From: Solen grandis | Lineage: Eukaryota > Mollusca > Bivalvia > Adapedonta > Solenidae | Direction: 5' to 3' | DNA length: 64,000 nt | Assembly: GCA_021229015.1 (NCBI GenBank) | Contig: CM037785.1 | Coordinates: 43,856,543 to 43,920,542, forward strand | Shown here: piece after piece, positions 12,963 through 24,737 of the stretch | How the letters are laid out: each line of letters begins with the position of its first letter | Position numbering within the stretch: the stretch's first letter is position 1 | Notes under the pieces: generated by a model | What the model was told of the DNA's origin: nothing | What the model saw: only the letters and a program-made list of their open reading frames with translations | The model's database searches: none | Translations under genes and position numbers: made by a program

Positions 12963-13074
12963 CACAGGTGCTTGAAACAAACTTTTTTTTATGTTCTATA
13001 TACTATAATAAGATATCTTATTATAGTATATAGCCCATAAAGAACATAAAAAAAGTTTGTTTCAAGCACCTTTG
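12963..13074. mobile_element. hAT-like foldback MITE with 8-bp target duplication
   Basis: The element is almost entirely palindromic, with arms such as AGGTGCTTGAAACAAAC and its inverse. Terminal repeats are CACAGGTGCTTGAAAC on the left and CAAAGGTGCTTGAAAC on the right as read inward. It is flanked by identical 8-bp AATGTAAC at 12955-12962 and 13075-13082. An 8-bp duplication and CA...TG ends are typical of hAT elements. It is 112 bp and non-coding. Confidence 0.8.
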
Positions 13075-13727
13075 AATGTAACTAATGATCCAAACTAATA
13101 AACGTGTAGTTGTAACACTTCACCGCTACTTAAACGCGGGAAAGTAAACAAATCGGAAATGGCCAGAAGGTTGGAGACAGAACTTTAAATTCGACATCAA
13201 CAGGTAGTAAGTATCATAATAGACATGGCAAGAGGAGTTATTCATTTGCTTACTATTTAGTTAATATCGCTAGATACGTAGGGGAAATGTTATGTATGAA
13301 AGAAGGAGAAAATTGATAGTACACACTACACACACACAAAAAGATACATATCATTTAGTATCCAGTTCTCGCCAGCGTATGAAGTTATTGCCAAATAAAG
13401 GAACAAAATAACCACTCACCTTTGTTTCAATAAATGTTAAATGCAGCATCAATGTATATTCTCTAAATGCCACGAATTATCATTTGTGATGGATAATAAG
13501 AGTAAAAAAATATATATTACCAAAGTGGCGTCTTGCGTTCTCGATTGCGAACACAAAATGAGTCTCTTACGAGTTTGTTGGCAATTTATTGAACAGATAT
13601 TGTTTTACATAAATCAGTCATCATCTGTTATCTGAGAGTTATTGATAGGTTTAAAAGGTGTTTAAAAAATAATAATAACAAGCATAAGCAGGGTTTTCCT
13701 TTAGAATCAGAGTAGAAGGCTTGTCAG

Positions 13728-14260
13728 CTTACCAGAGCACAAGGTGCTCAAGGTGAACTATTGGGATCACCCACCATCCGTCGTCATTCGTTGTCAACAG
13801 CTGAAACCACTATAAGAATTTGATGAAACTTGGCATGAATACTTGGGTTAACCTTCACAAAAATTATTAAATTGATTTGATCCATCCAGAACTCAGGTTG
13901 CCATGGCAACCAACACCATTTTATTTTAAAAAACTTAAAAAATTATCTTCTCTGAAACCGATGGTCAGAACTTAATTTTCCTTTGCCACAAATGGTCACC
14001 TCATATCCATCTACCATAATTGCTAAAAATGAAGTTGAATTCTTAAGAAATGAGGTATCCTCAGGGTTGGGAAGTTATATACACTATATAGAAAATTTCA
14101 AAAATCATCTTCTCTGAAACCAATGGTCAGAATTTCATTTCATTGGGCACATATGGTCACCTAATTTTTCTCTACAATATTTGCTAAAATCAAGCTGATC
14201 CCTTAAAAAATGAGGCCCAAAACCCAGCCAATCCATTGTTTTTAAGATTTGTAAGGGAGA
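13728..14260 (+). repeat. Interspersed repeat with 162-bp tandem units
   Basis: The start resembles the AGCAC...GTGCTCAAGGTGA head seen at 14450 and 14850. Internal units share TCTTCTCTGAAACC(A/G)ATGGTCAGAA at 13946 and 14108, a period of 162 bp. No protein is encoded. The region looks like a decayed member of a bivalve-type repeat superfamily. Confidence 0.6.
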
Positions 14261-14444
14261 TAATCAATATTTTATATTGAAACTAATAACCAAAGAATAT
14301 TAATTAACTTCCCTTATTGATTTCTTTTTTTGTATTGTCATGAATATATGAATTGTTTCAAAGAGTTGGATAAAATTAATATATGGTATAAAATTCTCTG
14401 AAAACATTGTGTATAATAGCGAAACAAGCAGTGTTGCTTTAGAT

Positions 14445-14840
14445 TATTTAGCTCACCTGAGCACTTGTGCCCAAGGTGAGCTTTTGTGACCGCTTTTTGT
14501 ACATCATGCGTCGTCCATCATCAACAATTGCTTGTGAACACTAGAGGCCACAATTTTGGCCCAATCTTCATGAAACTTGGTTGGGATGTTTGTCTACATG
14601 ATATCTTGGATGAGTTTGTAAATGGGTCATGTGGGGTCAAAAACTAGGTCACCAGGGCAAATTTTAGAAAAATCTTGTGAACACTGTAGAGGCCTACAAT
14701 TTTGTTCCAGACTTCATAAAACTTGATAAGAATGATGACTGCAAGAATTCCCAGTTGAGTGCAAATTCATGTAGGATCAAAATCTAGGTCACTTAGTCAA
14801 ATGTTAGAAAAACACTTTAGAATAGATGCTACATCTGTTT
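14445..14840 (+). repeat. Interspersed repeat headed by TTAGCTCACCTGAGCAC
   Basis: The start carries the inverted words CTCACCTGAGCAC and CCAAGGTGAGC, followed by a GTCGTCCATCATCAACAATTG segment. The body contains the TTGTGAACACT...AGGTCAC words repeated once. It is directly followed by a second element of the same type at 14848. Confidence 0.55.
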
Positions 14841-14847
14841 GATTTGT

Positions 14848-15610
14848 TTTTAGCTCACATGAGCACAACGTGCTCAAGGTGAGCTTTTCTGATCGCCTTT
14901 TGTCCGGCGTCCGTCGTCCGTGCGTCCGTGCGTGCGTCCGGCGTCAACAATTGCTTCAAACAACATCTCCTCCTAAACGGCTTGGCCAATTTGAAAAATA
15001 TTTTGCAGGAATGTTCCTTGGATGAAGCTCTACTAAAGTTGTATAAATGGTTCTGGTCCATTGCATAATTAGGTCACAGGAGCTAAAAATAGATTTTAAA
15101 AATGCAAACTTTGAAAATCTTCTTCTGCAAAACTGCAAGGCCTAGAGCTTAGATATTTGGTATGTAGCATCATCTTATGGGCCACTACCAAGATTGTATA
15201 AATTATAGCCCTATGGTGATAAATGACCCCGCACCAGGGGTCACTTGTTTTACATAGAGTTATATAGAAAAATCTTAAAAAATCTTCTTCTATGAAACCA
15301 TAAGGCCTAGAGCTTAGATATTTGGTATGTAGCATCATCTTATGGGCCACTACCAAGATTGTACAAATCATAGCCCTATGGTGATAAATGACCCCGCACC
15401 AGGGGTCACTTGTTTTACACAGAGTTATATAGGAAAATCTTAAAAAATCTTCTTCTATGAATCCATAAGGCCTAGAGCTTAGATATTTGGTATGTAGCAT
15501 CATCAAATGGTTCAAAATTTTAAAGGCCCTACGGTGATAAATGACCCTGCCCAAGTCTTCTCTGAAACCATTGGCCCATTGCTTGGGGAAAATTTTTAAT
15601 TTTTAAAAAC
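14848..15610 (+). repeat. Interspersed repeat with three 165-bp tandem units
   Basis: The head is AGCTCACATGAGCAC with a GTCCGTCGTCCGTGCGTCC simple-repeat stretch. From about 15111 to 15555, three near-identical units have CCTAGAGCTTAGATATTTGG at 15141, 15306 and 15471, an exact 165-bp spacing. Because 165 is divisible by three, one minus-strand frame (15096-15554) stays open and would read three 55-residue repeats. I regard that as a by-product of the array. Confidence 0.75.
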
Positions 15611-15619
15611 CTTTTAAGG

Positions 15620-18100
15620 TTTTATTACCAACTCCTTGTTATTGTTGCTATGCCTCACAAGCTAACTTTCAAGATGGCCGCCACTGATGCTGTAGCATCT
15701 GATTCCCGAACTCATATACAGGATAATATATCGATAAAATACTTGCCTAAAGGTCTTCAAATGTGAGAATAATAAAAAAGAAAGGCCCACAATTACTTAA
15801 CCGAAGGCCTTATTTATAAAATCAAGATCTAATGAATAATTTTCTTAAGATAAAGTAAGAGAACCTGTGACAGTAAAATGTAAACATCGTGTACATTGGA
15901 TTGATTTTAAGCCGATCAAGTATGATCAGTGTTTTATCTACAATAATGGCACTATGAGTTATCATGTGTTCTAAAAGGCCAAAAAAGAAAAGAACGTAAT
16001 TTCAGTAATTTAAATTCAAAGCGATTTTATTTCAAGTTATAAAACTCGACCGTAGGTAAATAAATCACCAACTGTTTAAAAAGGAAATATTACCAGTGGT
16101 CAATATTTCTTTTATAATACCGTATCTTGTATGAGTGTATGTATTTCTTTTTCTTATTTTTATTTATTTATTTATTTTTATCTATTTATTTCTTTTAATT
16201 CTTTTTGTGAATGTACCAATACTCAGTGGTAGTGTTCATTGACTACAGATCCGAATATAACGTGTTTAATCCCCAATGCGAGCGTGACATTTTAAGGGCT
16301 TAATTCCTAATGGTACTCCGGCACCATCCCAATGTATAATTTGTTTCCCAAATGAGGTGCAGTGTTTTCTAAGGCAATGTATATAAGTCTGCTCTCACGT
16401 AAATGAGATTGATAAAGTTACCCCAGAGATTCAAGTTGTACATAATGCCACTTTTCAAGTAAGTTCAAGACCAGCAGAGTTGCATAAGCAACACCAAAAT
16501 ATTGCATGTATCTCTAAGGGAGAAGATCTCCCTAAATCCAATTAACCATGTTATTGTGGCTAGACCAACTGAGACCAGGAATAGGAGCCCATATTGTACA
16601 AACTAAATGTTTATAAACTTGGACTGATGCAATTGTTCTTACATAAGTATTATTTTAAAGCCATTCTCTGTCTTATGCCATGGGGGACACTGAAGAAAAT
16701 AAAACAACACATAAATTGCCTGTAATGACAATTTTAATGTAAGGTTAAAGCTCTATTACTAATGAATTTTCCCATAGTTCTATAAAATATCAACATCAAG
16801 AAGAATAGATAGATGAAAAATAGAGAGAGAACAGGTACAACAAAATCTGAAATACTTGAAGCAATGCTTAATTTGTGGGTTTTTTTTTTTTTTTTTTTTT
16901 TTCCAATAATATTGTTTTAAAGTTTTCATTACAACAATTACAGAATTTGAAATTATTAACTGACAGTGAAAATGTTTTTCCAACAAACACACACACACAG
17001 TACACTAAACAATTCAAGGAGCACATAGCTATATGGTTGAAATACTGTTGCAGTGAGGGTAAATTTAAGCACAACTTTATATGGCATAAAACAATTCCTT
17101 GAGGTAGAAAAAAAGACATGCTGATTCAAATACTTAACCAAACTTGGATTACAAAGTGTATATGTGTTATCTCAACCATTTTGTTATTAACATGAACTGT
17201 GGTGAACACTTTCTAAGTAAAGGGACTTGGTAACATTTTCTCTCTAGTAGCATCTACATGAACATTGTCAAAAATATACAAGAAACTGTTTCTGCTTTCA
17301 CAGAAACATTTCAATTACTGTCCAAATTTTATTTGCCAGTGTGAATAGTGATGTAAGAATTATGTGAGACAGAAATTTGAATTTTTTACCATAGCTATTA
17401 CTCTTTCAATATGCACCTTTTGAGATAGAAATTTGAATGTTTTACCATAGCTATTACTTTTTCAATATGCACCTTATGCTTAAAATTTTCTGAGTTAGAT
17501 ATGTATCTGGTACTGACATCTTTGATGAGTTTGTAGATGATGGTGCAGTATTAAACAAGAGAACCATTTCTTAAAACTCATTATGCATAGTAAAACTATT
17601 GTAAATCATTATCCTAATGATTGTCATGTGCCAATAAATCCCTAAACAATTGAAAAGATCCATTTTGTTCACATATGAATATCACACCCTCCTATTACAG
17701 CTGACTGTATACCCATAACATTTTAATTTGAGTTCTAGATAATTCAGTATCATCAATGAACACTAGTGTTGCTGGAAAAGCTCTTAAAATCAGATGGAAC
17801 TTTGAAATTATGGTATCTCTATCTGACCAAACTTAAGTAAAACATTTCTTAAACGTGATTAAAAAGCACTATAACTGATTAAAGATTCAAATAAAATCTC
17901 ATTGCATGATTTTTTAATCCAAATCTACATAGAAAAATGCACAACCATTTCTTGAATAACAAGTATCACTTCTTCCATGATTTCTTTAAGAAATAGGTTT
18001 TTGGGAGCAAAAAGGACATTAAAAAATAAAAGTTTACATGTGTAATTCCTGTGTAATGCACAAAAAAGATGCTTTTTATTCTTTCCCTTTCACCTCTCAC
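15620..18100. other. Gene-free AT-rich stretch
   Basis: I see no supportable exon. It contains a T-run near 16879-16902, a short CA run near 16990 and a 55-bp tandem duplication (listed separately). Short open frames around the T-run are low-complexity artefacts. Confidence 0.5.
17366..17474. repeat. Tandem duplication, about 55-bp unit
   Basis: The block AGAAATTTGAAT...TTACCATAGCTATTACT.TTTCAATATGCACCTT occurs twice in a row with few differences. Confidence 0.8.
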
Positions 18101-18112
18101 AGTAAAATGTTG

Positions 18113-18238
18113 CTATTCCCTAATTCGAGTCTTTAGTTGTTTCAACTTTTCCTTTATGGCAGCACACTCCTGGTCTTTTTCTTGTAGCCCTTTCTATATG
18201 AAACCCTTTTCTGCCTTTTGTTGGTCCATCTCTTATGA
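18113..18238 (-). pseudogene. Possible coiled-coil coding remnant, terminal part
   Basis: On the minus strand a good acceptor (TTTTTTTCAATTGTAG) precedes a stretch. One frame reads EMDQQKAEKGFI, stop, then KGLQEKDQECAAIKEKLKQL and TRIRE before a TAG at 18113-18115. The heptad-like charged pattern suggests a former coiled coil. An in-frame stop in the middle means it is broken, or that the real acceptor is further inside. No family is recognised. Confidence 0.3.
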
Positions 18239-19107
18239 CTACAATTGAAAAAAAGAAGAAATAATTAAAGGACTAAAAATCTTTGACAATGTTAACAATG
18301 CTGCCCCAGCCAGCAGAGCTACCTAACACCTACTGGTCAAAAGAAACGGGGCAGCAGAACTTTCTTGGCCAGAGTGAGTGAGCTGAATGTAAGCAAACTA
18401 GAAAACATAGGAATATTGCTTCAGTGTCTGGGGATAGTATCAACAGAAGGTCTGACACAGCTGAGAATTTTTTGCAAAGAATTCTATGAAATTCATGTTG
18501 CATCTCTAAAATATGGTAAACAAAATGAAACAAAGGTTAAACCAATGTAAACTGCCAGGAAGGGTTTCCTTTTTGGAGAAACACAAAAAATTAAAAGGGC
18601 ATAAATAAGAACCATCTTATGAAGGGCACATAGTTTAAAACAAAATGCATGTAATAATACTGCCTTTATATAGAAAGAAACAATCAAGAAATTTAAACTG
18701 AAAAATAAGTCATGCATATCATATGTATGTCCAAGTCCATTAATTTGATATATTTCATTTTCTTACCAAAGTATGTAAAGTATGTAACCTTTTGTCTGAC
18801 ATCAATAATCATGGCAATTAAATATGGGCTCTATCTATGGGTAGTTTCTACAGGGATGAAAATCAGTATTTATTATCATTTATTATCATTTATATTGTTG
18901 AGCAAAATATTTTTCTATCAATCTGCCAGGTCTTTAGTATGATTTTGTGCATAACACAGGAATGGTTCATGATTAATTAAAAAAGTCTACTGATATGTAA
19001 CCTCAGTACTTCTCTCACCCCCCCCCCCCATTATAACTCAAACTTGATATATTGATTTGCTATATAGGAAGAAAATGTAAGAATAAAGAATAAAGCCAGA
19101 AGCTTAC

Positions 19108-19234
19108 TCAGTCTTGCCATTGATCTGATCCAGTATAAACTGCACATTCAGGTGATGGAAGGTGTCCACTTTTTTCCATCAGTTGGAATGGGGTCTGGGA
19201 AAAGATCTATAGGACACTTTTCTCCAACAAAGTG
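19108..19234 (-). pseudogene. Possible exon remnant upstream of the coiled-coil segment
   Basis: A minus-strand acceptor (TTTTCAG) and a donor (GTAAGC) delimit 127 bases. One frame reads HFVGEKCPIDLFPDPIPTDG and a second, after an A-run, reads VDTFHHLNVQFILDQINGKT. The switch of frame at AAAAAAG suggests a frameshift in an old coding exon. It could belong with the 18113-18238 segment. The evidence is only splice-like ends and protein-like composition. Confidence 0.3.
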
Positions 19235-19924
19235 CTGAAAATTGCATGTGACTTTTAGTATATTTAAATATACTTCTATTACTTTTACAGTTATATTATT
19301 AAAATATAGAATATATATTAGATCTAGATCTACTCATTATTTTGTTGTGCTTATCTGATACTACAATAAACGACAGTCAGTGTAAGAACACATGCGATAC
19401 TTATGATAAAGTGGAATGTCATTCATTTCATTTGGAAATAGACCGAAAAGTTAAGAAAATTTAACTGAAAATGTACGAACAATACATTCATAAGAAATAT
19501 TTTTTTCATTCATCTATCCATCTCTGCATATTGCCAAACTCTCTCGTGAGTGTTTAAGGCAGCAATTAATTTTTGTTTCGGTTGATTGCTAAACAACTCA
19601 CCTCCGAGCAGAATAACCTCAAAAGTACACTGGTTGTGTCTTGCCATTTTCCTCGCGGAATGCCTTTATCCATCGCAGATATTTTTATATTTTTGCTTTG
19701 GGTTCGGAAATATCATAGATTTAATGCTTTTCATGGGATCTGGGTATCTGTTGCACATAGCCCTCGCATTACTCCATACCAATCATAAAATTTAGAGAAT
19801 CTAGATCTTTGACGTTTGGTTGCTGTGTAGTAGCTTGTGAGCACAAGATGGTGGATAGCAACAAGTAGAACGCACTCAATGTTAAGCGGTAATCTGATTG
19901 GTTTAAAATTCTCACCTCGGAACC

Positions 19925-19985
19925 GTCCATGGTACTCAGGTGAGCGATTCAGGGCCATCATGGCCCTCTTGTTGTAAACTTTATA
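19925..19985 (+). repeat. Terminal end of a bivalve-type repeat
   Basis: Contains CTCAGGTGAGCGATTCAGGG followed by the palindromic words GGGCCATCATGGCCC and TCTTGTT. The same terminus recurs, diverged, at 21267-21292 and inverted near 28563-28590. Confidence 0.5.
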
Positions 19986-21980
19986 CCAGGTCAAAACATA
20001 CAAACAACTATATAGGGTCAGTTTTTTTGTTTTTTTAATATACAGCAGTAGTCGAATATGGGCTACATCCCTCAACCACGGGGCCTTCATTTTTCCCCAC
20101 CGAAGTATGAAAATTCCCCCAAAGTCTGAAATTGGTTAACTATAATGTAAACAAAAGCAGCAAGGGAGATAACTGTTGCCGTACAATATTGACGCTTTAT
20201 GATACCATTTTACAACAATTATTTTACAATATTAATTTCGGGTACTATTGGATCCAACAGATCGCCAATTGTCAACACACGAAAACACCCGATTCTGCTC
20301 CTGAGGTGAACGATATTGAAAACGTAGAATGTTTGAGTAAACTTGGTTTTCTTTCAGCAGAAGATGTAAGCAAATGTTGTTAGAGCAAAACGTCACACAC
20401 CTGGAAAAGTTATAAAAAAGTTGAAATCGCCTCCAAAAAAAAGAAAAAAGGGTGGCGGCCCCAATTAAATCATCCTTCCGCCTGCATTAGTTTCCTGTAG
20501 AGGCTATATAATGAGCACTTTTGGTCTCCTGACTCCACAGCCACTTTTTTATAAATTAATTTTTGTATAAGTCTCAATACATCTTCTGGTAAGCCTCGAT
20601 TTTAGTCCTAACTAATAAATAACTAAATTTTATTTACTATTAATGAGCCAATTTTAAAATAACATAGTGTTAAAAATCATAGTTTGTCCAATGAAATTTT
20701 TTCATTTTCTTTATTTTTGGGTAAATTTAATTATTTATAAAAAATAATCATCGTTGCCAATTCACTATATTTTTATAAATTTTAAACATTTGTGCAAAAA
20801 AGATAAATAAAAATCAAATGATATGAATGCATCAATAAAAATCAGTTTACAACAAAAAGTAGGTGCTTGAACTTATTTTGTTGAACTTGATAATCACATA
20901 TGTGTTTATTATATGCATAATGTCAATTCCCCTAAGAAAAAATCCCCTAAAAAGGCTTTTCGCTCGCTTTTTTCCCCCCAATGAAAGGCTAGGGCCACAT
21001 CCCCCATTTGTAAATAAATAACCTTGAGGGTATATAATGGACTTCTTCGTTTGGAAATTTCTCTGTTGAGTGATGGAAGTGCCTAATTATGTTTTGAAGT
21101 AATTGGAATAATTACTAAGTTGCTCATGGTTTCTACTGTCATTTTCCTAAGAAATATGTCCTGCTGATGGTTGGCAGTAGTTCTTATTTAGTCTGTATAG
21201 AAATTGTACTTTTTTATCTGGAATTTTATCAATTAAACTGAATTTCTAATGAAGTATGGTACTTTGGTTCGGGCCATTATGGCCCTCTTGGTTTAAATTG
21301 TAGTAGGCAGGGGTATCCTGCATTTTCTTGTGATTTTTAGCTCAAAGAAGAAAAAAATACAAGCTACTGTCGTAATTCTGGCATCTGCATTGTCGTTGTC
21401 GTCAGGCGTTGTCATCGTCCAGAATCTTTACGTTGGCCATAACTTCTCTACTATTCAATATACAACTTTCATTTTTGGTATGCCTACTATTCAATGTACA
21501 ACTTTCATTTTTAGTATGCATATTCATCTTGACAAGGGTTATTCAGATATACCTCAATATTTTATCTATTGACCTTGACTTTTGAACTTATTTTGCCATA
21601 GCTCTGGATAACCTGTAAAAATAGATATTTCTTTGTCATATTTCAATATTTGTTTTTTAAAACTTTGTATACTGGTTTGTCATCATATGAACCTGTGCAG
21701 GTATCACAGTGACCTCGAATGTGAAAATGATTACCGATCTATAACAGGAGAATATTTGGGCTCACATTACTCAAACTTCATAGGGTGATTGGTCAGAACT
21801 AGTAGATGACCTGTAAAATTACGTCACACTAGGGGTGAAATATTGCAATTGAGTACATAGCTTGAGAATACAAATATGGCGAGAACTGAATACTTGAGGA
21901 ATATATTTTATATTATTGATCTGCTGATTCTTCATAATGCAGTACAGTAGATGATACTAGATCGATATGAATTCTTATTA

Positions 21981-23099
21981 TTATGCCCCCCTTAAAAGAA
22001 GAGGGGGCATATTGTTTTGCAAATGTCGGTTGGATGGATGGTTGGTTGGTTGGCTGGTTGGTTGGTCAGTCTGTCAGTAGACCACTTAGTTTTCGATCAA
22101 TAACTCGAGAAAGCTTGGGCCTACATTCCTCAAACTTCATAAGATGATTGGTCATGACTAGTGGATAACTTCTATTGACTTTGGGGCCACTTAGTCAAAG
22201 GTCAAGGTTACAGTAACCTTGAATGTAAAAATTATTACCAATCAATAACCGGGGAACAAAAAGGCCCACATTCCGCTAACTTCATAGGGTGATTGGTCAT
22301 GACTAATAGATGACCTCTATTGATTTTGGGGTCACCTTTTGAAAGGTCAAGGTCAAGGTGACCTAGAATGTGAAAATCGCTTCAGATCAATAACTGGGGA
22401 ACAAATAGGCCCACTTTCCTCGAAACTACATAGGGTGATTGGTCATGACAAGTAGATGATCTATGTTGATTTTTGGGTCACTTGATCAGAGGTCAAGGTA
22501 ACAGTAACATCGAATGTAAAAATAGTTACAGATCAATAACTTGGGAACATTAATAGGCCCACATTCCTTAAACTTCATAAAATCATTGGTCATGACTTGT
22601 AGATGACCCCTATTGATTTGGGGTCACTTGGTCAAAGGTAAGAGTCACAGAGACCTTGAATGTGATAATCATTTCTGATCAATAACTGAAAAATGATTGG
22701 GCCCACATTCCTCAACTTCATAGGCTTGCTCAAACATTAAGGTCACAGTGACCTCGAATGTAAAAATTGTTTCTGATCAATAACTGAAGAACGAATAGGC
22801 CCACATTCCTCAAACTTCATTGGGTGATAGGTCATGACTAGTAGCTAGATTACCTCTATTGATTTTGGGGTCACTTGGTCAGAGGTCAAGGTCACAGTGA
22901 CTTCGAATTTTAAAATAGTTCCTGATTTATAATACACGGAGATCGCATAGGCCCACATTCCTCAAACTTCATATGGTGATCCACTGGTCTTCCTCAACCT
23001 TAAATTAACTAGATAAAGCTATGACTTCATTACTGTTACGGAGATGTCAAACTCTGACAGAAATTTGGGGATGGGGGTGGGGTGAGCATAGGGGGGCAT
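21981..23099 (+). mobile_element. Repeat element with ATGCCCCCC termini and an array of about 146-bp units
   Basis: The ends are ATGCCCCCC (21983-21991) and its complement GGGGGGCAT (23091-23099). The interior consists of six or more diverged tandem units. Each holds AGGTCA words, a GATCAATAAC word and AGGCCCACATTCCTCAAACT. The last word recurs near 22261, 22407, 22555, 22699, 22797 and 22949, giving spacings of 146, 148, 144, 98 and 152. No transposase is visible. The class is unresolved; a non-autonomous DNA transposon is plausible. Confidence 0.65.
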
Positions 23100-23735
23100 T
23101 TGTATTGTTCCGACAACTCCTGTTATTTTAAAAATACGGAGCATATGATTATTCTATGATATTTAACAATGAATATAAAGAACAAAATTTATATTACCTA
23201 AGAAACATGCCTTAGTATCATGTATGCTACATTTATAACTAATGTTGTAAACTGTCAGCATACTGTCAAGAAGTTTGACAAACATTTAGATAAAACTTAA
23301 CTGGACATCTTCATTCTTATCAAGTAGACAAGGAAACAGATAGACTTGCACAAAAAATCAGTTTTGCTACAAATGTCTTAAGATGGTTGATGAATTAAAG
23401 TTTGTGATGTGTTATAATAGAAAGATATTTCCCCAAAAGTGCACTCCTGCACATTGGTGTCCATAAGAAACCTCTATATGTTTTAGGTCCATATATGATA
23501 ATGGCATATCATTTACATATTAAGAATGGTCTTGAACCATATTATTGTCTCAAACATATTTTTATACCAGTATTTCAGACTTTTTGTATACTATAAAATG
23601 GTAAAAACTATATTATTTGGATTTACAATGTTCAGATTCAGTGTTGTATACATTTTTAAATTCAGACAAACAAAAAGAGTAATTCGCATCACCAAATATG
23701 AAATAACAATTGTTTATTGTTCTTAGGTGACTCCA

Positions 23736-24719
23736 ATGGCATCAAGGAGGAAAAGAACCCTGCCCCCTTGGCTGCAGGGTGTGACAGTCAAGACTGCTAA
23801 AGTTCCAACTCATAATGGTGATTCTGCCACCTCGGACATTGTCACTGTCAGTCAGGTCGAATTTAAAGCAGCTAAAAATTCTTCTTATGATGCTCAAGAG
23901 AAATTGAATAATGTTGGTTCACTGGTGGAAATTGGTGAAAGTAGAGATATTACAGACAGTTGTAAAGTACCAAGTGAAACAATGAAAGATGATTGTGGAA
24001 AAGGTAGCGGTGATAGAAAAGATTTTTGTAAGGCTTCTGGAGTGAAGATGGAAAAAACATTGAATGAAGCAGGAACACCAAAGAAAATGATTGAAAGTGA
24101 AAATCTATCTGTTCAACAGATAGTTGAGTTGTCGTATGAAGAATATATTTTCAAAGGTTCCTTAGTGTATTCATATAACCAGAATGACTGCAACATCATC
24201 TGTGAAGAAATAATCTCAGGAATAGATACAGAGAAAGGTTGCCATGTTGGTTTTGACACTGAGTGGCCAGTAACATATACTAAAGGAAGACAAGCCAAAA
24301 CTGCACTAGTGCAAGTCTGCCCTACATTGGACAAGTGTTACCTGTTTCACGTGTCCTGTATGCCCAAGTTTCCTGTGATGCTGAAGAAGCTAATAGAGAT
24401 GAAGACAGTGATAAAAGTTGGCCTGAATATTGAGTATGACCTATGGAAACTGGAAGCGGACTATGATGTTAGGGTGAAAGAAGTTGTGCAAAACAGTACT
24501 GTTGAACTGCGGACGTTGGCCAATAAGAAACTTAGGTCAGCTGAAAATTGGAGTCTGGAGGGATTGGTGAAAAATGCATTGAAAAAACGTATAAGCAAGG
24601 ATGACAGTATACGGAAATGTGACTGGGCTCAGTTCCCTCTGCCGCATGAACAGCAGCTGTATGCAGCAACAGATGCTGTGGTTTCGCTCATGCTGTATCA
24701 ACATCTTGCTTCATTGTGA
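23736..24719 (+). CDS. Werner syndrome-like 3'-5' exonuclease (WRNexo type), complete
   Basis: 327 codons in one exon from ATG at 23736 to TGA at 24717-24719. A splice acceptor (TTGTTCTTAG) ends at 23726, so the 5' UTR is spliced while the coding part is uninterrupted. The first ~130 residues are a charged, low-conservation tail that contains PPWL near the start. The DEDDy exonuclease domain follows. Motif I is FDTEW (D174, E176), motif II is NIEYDLWKL (D235) and motif III is YAATD (Y309, D313). All metal-binding residues and the catalytic tyrosine are present. FKGSLVYSY before the domain and SLEGLVK within it match the vertebrate WRN exonuclease closely. There is no RecQ helicase, because the stop follows the exonuclease domain as in insect WRNexo. 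The family removes nucleotides 3'-5' from recessed or bubble DNA ends in replication and repair, in the nucleus. AATAAA at 24732 closes the gene. Confidence 0.93.
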   Translation: MASRRKRTLPPWLQGVTVKTAKVPTHNGDSATSDIVTVSQVEFKAAKNSSYDAQEKLNNVGSLVEIGESRDITDSCKVPSETMKDDCGKGSGDRKDFCKASGVKMEKTLNEAGTPKKMIESENLSVQQIVELSYEEYIFKGSLVYSYNQNDCNIICEEIISGIDTEKGCHVGFDTEWPVTYTKGRQAKTALVQVCPTLDKCYLFHVSCMPKFPVMLKKLIEMKTVIKVGLNIEYDLWKLEADYDVRVKEVVQNSTVELRTLANKKLRSAENWSLEGLVKNALKKRISKDDSIRKCDWAQFPLPHEQQLYAATDAVVSLMLYQHLASL

Positions 24720-24731
24720 ACATGTAAAATC

Positions 24732-24737
24732 AATAAA
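24732..24737 (+). terminator. Polyadenylation signal AATAAA after the exonuclease
   Basis: Canonical hexamer about 12 bases after the TGA. This is close, but used in compact 3' UTRs; other A-rich candidates lie further down. Confidence 0.45.

Noticed and set aside
16868..17119. Overlapping frames on both strands around the T-run
   Set aside because: Created by a homopolymer and CA repeat; no splice sites, conservation cues or protein-like composition.
20132..20383. 83-codon frame with DIENVECLSKLGFLSAEDV
   Set aside because: The C-terminal part looks somewhat protein-like, but there are no supporting splice sites or homology and the surroundings are repeat-like.
23526..23726. 66-codon frame immediately before the exonuclease
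   Set aside because: It ends at the splice acceptor and is in intron/UTR sequence, with no recognisable domain.
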